From Azolla caroliniana (taxonomy: Eukaryota; Polypodiophyta), in the NCBI GenBank assembly GCA_043228905.1, contig JBHGNT010000005.1, positions 11,284,001-11,348,000 of the forward strand: a stretch of 64,000 bases of DNA, written 5' to 3'. Positions 1-8,710 of the stretch are shown here, in pieces. A program made the position numbers and the translations under genes. Under the pieces are notes generated by a model. That model was given only the letters and a program-made list of their open reading frames with translations, was not told where the DNA came from and ran no database searches. How positions within the stretch are numbered: position 1 is the first letter of the stretch; every line of letters starts with the position of its first letter.

Positions 1-298
1 CCTTTGTGTCGTGTGTTTCATTTCCCGTTTTCTGTGTATGATTCTAAGCTCGGTTGTGGCCGAACGTTGCACATAGGGAGCGTGCAGTTCTTGTCAGCAC
101 ATGCCATGATGCATGAGAATCACATGCTGAACTTCTATTGAGTGTGTACTCTTCTCGCCTTTGTGTCGTGTGTTTCATTTCCCGTTTTCTGTGTATGATT
201 CTAAGCTCGGTTGTGGCCGAACGTTGCACATAGGGAGCGCGCAGTTCCTGTCAGCACATGCCATGATGCATGAGAATCACATGCTGAACTTCTATTGA
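1..298 (+). repeat. Two tandem copies of a Copia LTR 3' tail
   Basis: Bases 1-159 are repeated almost exactly from 160. Each copy holds the end of a Copia LTR (TTGTGGCCGA box, then GTGCAGTTC-TGTCA, as in the LTR ending at 14175) followed by about 45 bases beginning GCACATGCCATG. No primer binding site follows. Integrase coding sequence starts directly at 299, so this is a rearranged LTR remnant and not a proper 5' end. Confidence 0.75.
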
Positions 299-820
299 GA
301 GGAAGCGGCATCCCTAACCGTCTATCTCATGAATCGATGCACAACTAATGGAGTGCATGAGCTAACTCCATACGAGCTCCTTGTTGAAAGGAAGCCGATC
401 CTGTCACACCTCAAGGTGTCTGGTAGCATTGCAAATGTGCCCATCTCGAATGAAAACCGACAAAAGCCCGATGCGAAGTCAGAGAAATGTATCCTCCTAG
501 GATACTCGTCCGAGAAGAAGGCATACAAGTGCTATAACCATTTGACCGGACTGGTTCAGGTGAGTCGACACGTAGTCTTCGACGAATCGGCATCATTGTA
601 TAAGCCTGATTTGGCTCCACCCGACCCAAGCGAGGAAGAGTTGAATGTCAACTCGGAGGACGATATTCAGACAAGTCCTCTACCAAAGGACAATCCAAAC
701 CCACCCAATACTTCAAGCATTCTAGGCACGTCGCGGCTAAGTATGGACTTGGACCAAGGCAAAGGTAAGATCCGTGAATACGAAGTCGACCACCCCGACG
801 ATAGTGATTCGGATGTGTGA
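299..820 (+). pseudogene. Copia A integrase C-terminal and linker fragment
   Basis: The frame reads from EEAASLTVYLMNRC through TPYELLVERKP, a KCILLGYSSEKKAYKCYN block and VVFDES, which is the signature of the C-terminal part of a Ty1/copia integrase joined to the acidic linker before reverse transcriptase. The catalytic integrase core is missing upstream, and the frame stops at 818-820 in a charged, disordered tail. The following DNA to about 1060 carries the linker motif LAQLGYNEYMAHHYAF in a broken frame. The same motif occurs in element I, so A and I belong to one Copia lineage. Confidence 0.85.
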
Positions 821-1203
821 ACTTGCTCACTAGACACCCAGAGTGAAGATGGCCCTCACATCGGCAAGAGATAAACTTTGACGCTCATCTAGAGAGAAGA
901 ACCTCATCGCTCAGCTTGGGTACAACGAGTATATGGCCCATCATTATGCCTTCGCGATCAAGGTAGTGGCCAAACAAGAGCCCTAACGCTCTACAGAAGT
1001 GGCTCGTGACCCACGATTGGTGGAAGCACTCAAACTTCGACCATTTAGCGCTACAAGCCTTCGTCACAGGCTTGAGTGGGAGGAACCGAGACTACCATCA
1101 CGGAAAGGCCGACGCCGAAAGTTGCACATAAGCCGATATTGAAAGCCGGACAACGCACAAAATTGGATGTCAGACGCCTCGCACTTGAGCTTGAGGGGGC
1201 GTC
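821..1203 (+). pseudogene. Copia A linker to reverse transcriptase, eroded
   Basis: Translation around 890-960 gives NLIAQLGYNEYMAHHYAF, matching the segment just before the RT domain of element I. Several stops follow and no RT catalytic motif can be found, so the reverse transcriptase body has been lost. The end, around 1185-1203, is a purine run (TTGAGCTTGAGGGGGCG) that looks like a polypurine tract. Confidence 0.6.
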
Positions 1204-1341
1204 TTGAGATATCAAGCTGAACCTAGTTTAGTCATTTAGTCAACACACATATCTTAGTAGTTACCTTGATAGAATCTAGTTAGTGTGTTTGACCTTAAAG
1301 CCTTAAAAATGATTTTGTACCTTAATTACCTAATTATTAAC
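1204..1341 (+). repeat. Possible short LTR remnant inside Copia A
   Basis: An AT-rich 138-bp stretch starts TGAGATATC just after a purine run and ends ATTAACA. It interrupts the pol fragment between linker and RNase H. Polypurine tract plus TG...CA ends suggest the edge of an LTR, but there is no partner copy in the window and no clear target duplication. Confidence 0.3.
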
Positions 1342-2382
1342 AGGTTATATAGATGCCAACTAGGCCGATGATGCGTCAGATCATTGGTCCACCTCCGGTT
1401 TTATGTTCTCTGTGGGGAGGGCAACTATTGCGTGGAGTAGCAAAAAGCAACTGACAGTGGCTCTATCGAGCATTGAGGCTGAGTATCGGGACGCTCTTGT
1501 TGTTATGTATGAAGCCATTTGGCTTTGTCAGCTGTTGCAAGACCTCCGGATCACAATACCGACTCTGATTTCGATCTACTGCGACAACATGAGTAGCATG
1601 CAGTTGGCCAAGAACCCCATGTTCAATGCTTGAATGAAGCACATAGAAGTGCATTATCACTTTGTACACGAGCGGGTCCTGAACGGTGAAGTCAAACTCC
1701 GGTATGTTCGAAAGGATCGGCAAGTTCCCGATAGCTTCACCAAGCCACTCGGATTAGACAAGTTGCAACATTTTTCGGTGATGCTTGGGCTACAACCTCT
1801 CGACCTGCCGCACTTGAGGGGGAGAACCGGAACAGAAATGGGAAAGACATTTAAAGGCACTGGAGAAGCAGCAAGAAAGCAAGTGGAAATGACCGAGACA
1901 GGGGAGACAAGAAGGAGGGAGTGGAGTTGACTGAAGAAGTCGGCACATCCGAAAAAGTCCGAACAAGCCACGATGGCGATAGAGTCAAGAAGGACAGAGC
2001 CGACCCGAAGAAGATTGAGGACGAATTGGACAAGAGCTGGAACAAATAGGAGGCACCCAATTCGGAAGAGGTGTTTGATAAGGAGGAGCTGAATCAACAT
2101 AAGGCCAAACGGACTAGAATGGAGCGAAAGTCGACACCGACACAGAGGAACCAACGGGTCGAGAAGCGCCAAAATCACAACAATGAAGGAGCTAAGATGG
2201 GCTTCTTGAGCAGACAAGCCGACCGAGAAGGTCAAGGTGCGCAGAACCGGGCGGGTCGTGGGAAGCGGAACCAGAGGGGTTGAGGACCGTGAGCAAGGTG
2301 AGAAGATGCCAAGAAAAGCTGACTGCAAGGATCGGCAAAGTCCAACACTGAGATCTGGCCTCAAGTTGAACTTGAAGGGGAG
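1342..2382 (+). pseudogene. Copia A RNase H with long charged C-terminal extension
   Basis: Frame fragments give DHWSTSGFMFSVG, SSKKQLTVALSSIEAEYRDA, YCDNMSSMQLAKNP, then after an in-frame TGA at 1633-1635 KHIEVHYHFVHERV and DSFTKPLGLDKLQHF, the usual end of Copia RNase H. The family normally stops soon after this point. Here coding-like, Arg/Lys/Glu-rich sequence runs on for some 550 bases with several stops to the polypurine tract at 2371-2382. Element I (minus strand, 50635-51400) has an open version of the same extension. Function unknown. Confidence 0.75.
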
Positions 2383-2718
2383 TGTTGAGTGGACAAGCTC
2401 AACCTGATCCGGATTGGCTGAGTAGGCCAGAGCTGGATTGGTGTCCAAAGAAGAGACCCACATGCAAACCGGTAGGCCATTGGAGGTCTACACTCCTAGA
2501 CTACTAGGTAGTTATCCTAGGAGTTAGTGTTAGTAGCTTAGTACAAGCATTGATGTACTTGTTAGTACTTCTGTTAGTCCGTTTAAGGACCTGTATAAAA
2601 GTGCTCACTGAGCACATTGTATGTACAGAGCGTTTCTTTGTAATTAGAGTTCTATGTTGTTCTGCTCACTCTGTCTCTCCCGCATACTCTGTGTGTGTAA
2701 TTTAAGCTTTCCATTAAA
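2383..2718 (+). mobile_element. Copia A 3' LTR, left part
   Basis: Starts TGTTGAGTGG right after a polypurine tract. A TATAAAA box lies near 2594, followed by the R/U5-like region. The LTR is interrupted after 2718 by DNA transposon X and resumes at 11848. Without the insertion it would be about 406 bp, close to the 412-413 bp LTRs of element I. Confidence 0.85.
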
Positions 2719-2753
2719 AACACGTTCGCGTTCACAAGTGGAAGGATTGCGCA
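2718..2753 (+). repeat. Left terminal inverted repeat of transposon X
   Basis: Starts AAACACGTTCGCGTTCACAA and ends in TTGCGCA. It is the reverse complement of 11813-11848 except for one T/C difference. The first one or two A bases may belong to the target duplication. Confidence 0.9.
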
Positions 2754-2763
2754 TTCCACTTGT
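2734..2763. repeat. Subterminal palindrome at the left end of X
   Basis: ACAAGTGGA (2734-2742) is repeated inverted as TCCACTTGT (2755-2763), so the inner half of the left TIR can fold back. The right end has only one copy of the motif (TCCACTTGT at 11824-11832), which makes the two ends asymmetric. Confidence 0.75.
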
Positions 2764-3765
2764 AGAATCTTCTTAAAACGAAGCAAATACACCCTCTCTA
2801 CAAAAATTGGATGCACTAGTATCACATGTTCCTCAACTTGATGAGAATTTGCAAATATAAAAATACATGATAGATCTACGAGTGGAGATCATTAGAAATC
2901 ATGCAAGTTTAGACATGTTGATAAGTTAATGTGGGCATAATAAAGTTCAGCTATGGCTCAATATGTCACTACTGTGCGACAAGGGAAACACTAACTTAAA
3001 GACTTATATTAATTAGGTAAGTTTTACAAAAATATGAGGTGTACTTGTATCCATACTAATAAAATGAGATATAATTTATACTTTGACCCATACGTGCATG
3101 TATGTAATTGTGGAAAATGTAGGATAGTGCACATTAGGATAAGTGATTGGAATAACTAACTTATTAAAGTATTCAATACTTGTATTTAAGTTGATCTAAT
3201 CTATTCCTCAGTTTGTTCATATGGGATCAAACCATATGTGTATATAATTGTGCACAATGTAAGGCAGTGAACTTTAGGATAATGTCGTGGAAATAACAAA
3301 CCTATTAGGCTTTCATACCTGTATTTAAAATTGATCTACTGTATTGCTTAGGTGATTCACACAAGATCAAACTCCGAACGATAACGCAACTCAAACCATT
3401 ATCAACACACTACACAATCTAAGCAGCAATGGAATAGAAACATAATAGTTTTAACAATAGAAGACAAAGATCCATAATAACAACATGGATAGTCATGGCA
3501 ACAATTATAGGGCCATGTTCTGTTAAGGTTAGCTTGGACCAAAATCAGCCTCCATTTAAACTAGTTCATGTTTCTCCATAAGTTTGGTAGTCAGCTATGC
3601 ACGCGGTGAAACCAATATCATAAATCTACTAATCAAGTATATAAAAATAAAATTGAAACATATAGAAGATTATAAAGAATAGAATCCACTAGGTAAACCC
3701 CAAAATTTGTATTAATAATGTGAAATCTTAACAAATCGTCAGTGTCATATTCTTCATAGAGTCTA
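2764..3765. other. Non-coding left arm of X with a diverged ~135-bp direct repeat
   Basis: There is no convincing ORF here. Two diverged copies of a block occur at about 3090-3225 and 3225-3360. Both run through TGTATGTAATTGTG or TGTATATAATTGTG, then AATGTAgGataGTG, ATTAGGATAA or TTAGGATAA, CTTGTATTTAA, TTGATCTA and GGATCAAAC or AGATCAAAC. The rest is AT-rich sequence in which I see nothing. Confidence 0.55.
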
Positions 3766-6700
3766 TTACATAGCAATCAATTCATCAACGTCATTTTCTT
3801 CATCATCTTGTGTAGAACTGTTTTCGGCTATACGTGCATTGGTTTCCCCTGTTAGCCGAGCCAACGAAATATCTTCTATAAGCTCATCATCAAGCTCTAT
3901 TAGCTCCCCCGGTTCGCCGGCTAATGGAGGAATAGGCTCTCGCGAAGCAGGTTGAAACCTTTCTGTATTGGCGAGGTTCTTTGCACCGACCTCCTCATCC
4001 TGGTTTGGGCACTCCCACAAACCCTTAATCCGCATATTAATAAATATAACTTGGTCCTCGTCCTTCTTCAATGCAACTGTATTTCTAAACAACTTCAATG
4101 CACATGCTGACGTAGTTCCTGTGATGTAAGTAACAAGAAGATTTAGTTGTCAAACGAAAAAAAAGTGATTGGTTATCTCAAGATCGTTACCCTAGTTCGA
4201 GGAATACCTGTGCCAGAAAAGAGATCTAATATCCAGTCTCCTTCGACAGAAAACATCTCGATCAAGCGCATCATAAGTCGTTGAGGTTTTTGGTATGGGT
4301 TGACAAGTCCCCGTTCTGTCGTGGTGACATGTGGCAATTTCCGAGTCACTGCTGGATATACCAACAGATTTGAACCTCCCACTTCATTAGAATGCTCTTT
4401 GATTCTCTGTTTCTTAATTTCATCGAAGTAGCCAACCGTTATGTATTCAATGGCATTAATGAACCGAAAAGTTGGCCCTCTATTTACATTGGTCTTGATC
4501 CTATAAAAAATAATTCATCGAGTTAAGAATAGATTCAACAACCTTAAGAAATGCAATATAGTGAAAGACACCTATAAATAATCCTTACCATGCAAGGTTC
4601 TCGATGCCATGGCAACGAGATCTCAAAGCTTGAGCTACCGAGTACCCTTGGTCCATACTATGAAAGACAACTATTCGCCACAAGGATGCGGTCGTTAGCT
4701 CAGCGAAATCCTTGACCATCTTCTCCAATTGTTTAAACCTAAACGGTTCATTGTCGTATGATGACCCAGCCATTCGAAATCCGTAAGGAATATACGCAAT
4801 CATTAGCGTATATTCCTTCTTTGGCACCTTCTGGATCAAGTCGATGACATCACCGCAAACCACATTGTAGTAAAGATCTCTCGTAATATCTTTTTTGTGG
4901 CTAAATTTTTTAAACGAGCCATCTTCCACCATTTCGTACGCCTTGACTAAGCGACGATCCTTTTCTTTTCTGGCTCGCTCGAGATGTGCAAGGAAGGATG
5001 TAGGGAAATCGTGTATATCCTTAACTTCTCCTTGTTTCTTGCCTCGACACGGTTTCTAATAGAAGCAATAGGACATCAGGTATTCTTATACAAGCTCTAC
5101 ATATGATGAAAGGGTAATGAAAAAACATGAATACTAACCCAATCCTTGAATGCAATAAAATACTCTGATAACGCCTTATACGAAGACGTTAGAGGATAAT
5201 CCTCGGTCACTTGTTCCCAAGTTATACATCCAAGTTGTTTCATCATAACTTCTTGGATCTTCATGTACACCTTATGACTGTAAAATTAGAAATCAAGATT
5301 AGAACTTTGAATTACACCAGGTAGACTACAATTTCAATATTTGAAAGACTTACTTATTGAACTCAGTGACCATTTCTTCAAGGCTTAAATCTTTCGCCAC
5401 AACCCTTGACAAAACCGACACAAGAAGCTGCTCGTCCTTAATACCTTGCATCGCTCTCCATAGAGACAGCTTCATGTCATCTGCCACTTCTTCAATTGTC
5501 AAGTCAATTTTCTTGGCGGCTTGTGACTTTAACTCTAGTTGAGGGTCAACCCTACATTTCTTTTGTCGTTGACCCTTTACCTCCTTATTCTCCCACATTG
5601 AGAAGATTTGATCTTGTAGGTCCCATACTTCTCCATCTCTAAACGCCAATTGAAACCAAGACTCATACTTTCGAAGACCATCGGACCTAACATTATCATC
5701 TACCACAATGCCGACTTCATGCAGACATTGACGTCGAAGGCCTGGATGTAACTTCACACCAAACTTTTGTTTCACATCTAAATACTCGTGGTGGAAGAAC
5801 CGTATACGCTCAATGGACGACATTTTCTGCCTATAGTCATTATCATTATTATGGTCCCATGCCGACAGCTTAGCCTCTTCGGTTGTGAGCCCAACATAAA
5901 TTTTGCACTCGGCATACTTGAAGAAGAAAGTGGTTGGATGTTCTCTCACAAGTTGCCGACGTGCCTCTGCTGAATGCGATCCACCAATGACAAAATAATT
6001 ATATTGATCATGCTTTCTAATATCAAAATCTTCAATGGTTTCACATTCTTCAGGATCTACCATAACAATAAAAGGCACCACAGTGGCATGAGGATTAATT
6101 TTCATTTTTTTCTTGAGATTTTGAACATGCATGCGGTGAGGCTCTCTAATCTCAAGTGGTCTTCGACCTGTTTTTTCATCAATAGGGAGCCGATGGATGT
6201 GTGTTATAGGAAAATTAAACACTTGCCCTTTCCTGACCAGCTTCCGTTGCATTAACTCTCTCCTTATTTTATTCTGCTCGGATGACAAAACACCCGAGGC
6301 CAGCTCAGCTCCTGGCGTCCCCTTATTATCCTCCTCTTCGTTTTCACTTGTTGAATCCGTATCCGACATTTTGGTTGTCTTCTTCTTTGCTGGTCTTGAC
6401 TGGACTTTGGATACCTTTTTTGTGGCCTTCAATGGGGAGGGCACTTCATCTCTTAGAGTTACATGGCCTTGTATATAAGGCCTCAAGGTAACAATAAGGT
6501 TTTGTGAGCTATCAAGTGCTATTTTGAACACTTCTAGCCCACAAGATTCCTTTACTAAAAGGTCTTCTGAAAGGAACACTTTACGTACCCCCTTGGAGCA
6601 CTCTATCATTACCAGTATGTTTGCCGAATCTGCATCTTCGTAGTCAAATCGTAGAATACGGCCATACATAAATGGGGTTTCCTTTCCAAGCTGCCCCTCA

Positions 6701-7858
6701 CCCTTCTTCTTTGCTGTATACAATACGACTTTTTTCTTTGAGTCGACATATTGCATACACCATTCCTTGTCCGTTAGATCTCGGTCAGGAAGGTCTTCAC
6801 CTCCAGTAGCGGCGACAAGTTTCTTTTGGCTAACATCACTATGTGGCTAAGATTTTGTCTCTTCGTTAAATAGAAGCTTTTTTCCTCTCTTTATGGTCTC
6901 AGGAGCTACCTTGGTCTGGGCTTCGATTGGAGAACCTTGTATGCGAAGCTTAATTTTCTTCACGGGTCGGTTCGACAGGTTCTCAAATGACCTATTTAAG
7001 AAAGTATATGCAAAAACATAAGTTAGGTAGTCACGTAGATTAAGGTTGTATATTATAATGAAGAACAGTTCCCAGGAGCAGTCCTATATTCAAAAATCTA
7101 TTATAGGCAGGGCTATTCAACCTAGAAAATATATATCGTAATAAGTAAACAGGGTTATATATTCTTTTAAATAGTAGGTATGACTTATATAGATTCTAAA
7201 CCTATATTGAAGAGAATTTGCTATCGTAAAGGCAATTTGTGGATCATTTTCTACTATTTTAAGCTAAAGTAGGTCATAAAACACCTATAATTAGAGCATG
7301 TTTTTTTTAAAAGTAAGGAAAGTCAACATAAAAAAGACTGATTTTGCCAGACAATTTGATATCTTTTCCACCCCATAATTATTTGTTACCCCAAAAACAC
7401 AATTTTTCTCTCTCAAAGCCTTCTTATATACAGGAACTCGATACGGCGTATCGAGTTCGTGTTTAAAGTGTACTGTTTAAAACCTACACTTTAAACAGGA
7501 ACTCGATACGGCGTATCGAGTTCCCGTTAAAAACCTACACTTTAAACACGAAATCGATATATCGAGTTCGTGTTTAAAGTGTAGGTTTTTAACGGGAACT
7601 CGATACGCCGTATCGAGTTCCTGTTTAATGTGTGGGTATTAAACAGGAACTCGATACGACGTATCGAGTTCCTGTATAAAAAGCAAAAACAAATTATGAA
7701 CTCGATACGCCGTATCGAGTTCATGTGTAAAGTTTGTATTGTATACATGAACTCGATACGGCGTATCGAGTTCTTGAGAAACGAAACATATTTACAAAAA
7801 TGTCCACAGTGTCAGAGGCCTACCTGGAGTCCTCGCGCTCGATTCTCTTTGAAGACAT
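3766..7858 (-). CDS. ParB-like domain / DNA amino-methyltransferase protein of X
   Basis: I rebuilt six exons from GT-AG borders that keep frame: 7858-7824, 6991-5354, 5277-5139, 5055-4589, 4500-4208 and 4118-3766 (975 codons with stop). Introns 2-5 are 76-89 nt; intron 1 is 832 nt and holds the palindromic array. Residues about 270-420 look ParB-like: a FPITHIHRLPID strand, then FVIGGSHSAEARRQL, the position of the GxHR motif. A Lys/Ser/Glu-rich linker precedes it. Residues about 660-870 are a methyltransferase with motif IV first (IAYIPYGF, 691-696) and the AdoMet-binding DLFSGTGTT (852-860) last, the beta-class order. The C-terminus is acidic. An in-frame TAG (6847-6849, codon 60) interrupts the gene, and motif IV has Tyr where Asp, Asn or Ser is expected. 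ParB plus methylase fusions are known from bacteria and phages, so a bacterial origin is likely. Exon 1 is the least certain part. Confidence 0.8.
6847..6849 (-). other. In-frame TAG in the ParB-methyltransferase gene
   Basis: The frame is open on both sides, from the splice acceptor at 6992-6993 to the TAG and from the TAG on to 5354. A single C to T change from a Gln CAG codon would explain it. Translation could restart at Met 6756 (codon 91) and would still keep the ParB and methylase domains. Confidence 0.75.
7434..7773. repeat. Array of seven 25-bp palindromes
   Basis: The unit is the half-site GAACTCGATACG, one variable central base, then the exact reverse complement of the half-site. 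Copies are at 7434-7458, 7499-7523, 7550-7569 (shortened: the CG-rich centre is gone), 7596-7620, 7647-7671, 7698-7722 and 7749-7773. Centres are 48-65 bp apart, and the last four are exactly 51 bp apart. The spacers also contain inverted pieces (CCTACACTTTAAAC and GTTTAAAGTGTAGG). The array lies in predicted intron 1 of the ParB-methyltransferase gene and between the two divergent genes. It looks like a set of dimer binding sites. ParB-like protein, transposase and methylase are all possible binders. The CpG-rich centre could also be a methylation target. Confidence 0.92.
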
Positions 7859-8000
7859 CGTTGATCGTGTGGAAGTGGAGGCGGAGATCGCGCTTTCGTG
7901 CTTTGTGCTTTGTGTGCTTTGTGTGCTCTGTGTGCTCTCTACGTTCTGTGTGCTCTGTACGCTCTGTACGCTCTGGTGAGTGAAATATGACGAGGTCTTC

Positions 8001-8010
8001 CTATTTATAG
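8001..8010 (-). promoter_or_regulatory. TATA box for the ParB-methyltransferase gene
   Basis: The minus strand reads CTATAAATAG, a near-ideal plant TATA box. A start site about 30 bases downstream (near 7970) would give a leader of roughly 110 bases before Met 7858, the start used for the predicted first exon. Confidence 0.55.
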
Positions 8011-8598
8011 GGATTGAACACATTGGTTAAAGCAACCATAGTCACCTTAACCAAGGTTGGTAACTTTGAGGATAGTTAGTTGGTAACCATAGTCACATTA
8101 ACTAGAGTAACTTATGATTGTATTAATGATTACAAAGTCCAACTAACATATTGATCAATCTTTTATAGTCATAACAACCTACAATGACTTCAAAGGTTAT
8201 GAAGGAGACAATGATAGAGGTTCATGAATGTACCAATGATTGATTACTAAAAGCAACAAATTTTATGACTCTCAAATGCTATGTATTAAAGATGTTGGCA
8301 TGAATTAACCAATGATTGATAAGTCTAATATTTAAAATGGTGAGCATTAAAGAACCAATGATTGAGACGTTCTATATCAAAATGGGTGCCATTAATTAGC
8401 CAATGATTTTAACATTAATCCAACATATTCATGGCGTGTTAATGATTAGTTTTATATTTTACTCGATTTAACTTCATATAGATCTAGTTTATATAATAAT
8501 TGATATTTTAAGTACAATTACTTTATTAAAAATAATTTTTTGATGTATTGTATTAATAGAATATTACATAATATAGACACTCTATTGATTTGGCTTTT

Positions 8599-8652
8599 GT
8601 TTAGAGAGAAGTTTATGTTTAGAGAGGAGTATATGTTTAGAGAGGAGCTTAT
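8599..8652 (+). repeat. Three 18-bp tandem units upstream of the transposase
   Basis: GTTTAGAGAGRAGTWTAT-like units sit at 8599-8616, 8617-8634 and 8635-8652. They end 58 bases before the transposase start codon, so they lie in its leader or core promoter. Confidence 0.75.
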
Positions 8653-8710
8653 TAGTTTTTTTCCTTACCCTAAGCACATAACTTAGAGAGCCCTATCTAG
8701 ACCTTAAGCC

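Larger units (their letters stand above)
7859..8710. other. Divergent promoter region of X
   Basis: Between the start codons of the two genes I see no well-supported exon apart from the predicted 5' UTR of the leftward gene. The part at 7890-7975 is a degenerate TGTGCTCTG-type tandem repeat. The motif CCAATGATT occurs four times (8233, 8309, 8355 and 8400). A TATATAAT stretch lies at about 8490. A short plus-strand frame at 7801-7979 ends beside a GTGAGT donor-like site, but it overlaps the leftward first exon and is poorly supported. Confidence 0.5.

Noticed and set aside
1657-2463. 268-codon minus-strand frame opposite Copia A
   Set aside because: Leu/Ser/Pro-rich with no recognisable domain; it is the antisense shadow of the charged RNase H extension.
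7434-7773. CRISPR array
   Set aside because: Regular repeats with spacers, but repeats are full palindromes, spacers resemble each other, and the DNA is eukaryotic with no cas genes.
7542-7983. Short ORFs on both strands encoding repeated NSIRRIEF peptides
   Set aside because: They are translations of the 25-bp palindromes, which read alike on both strands; there is no start context, and intron 1 of the leftward gene covers the area.
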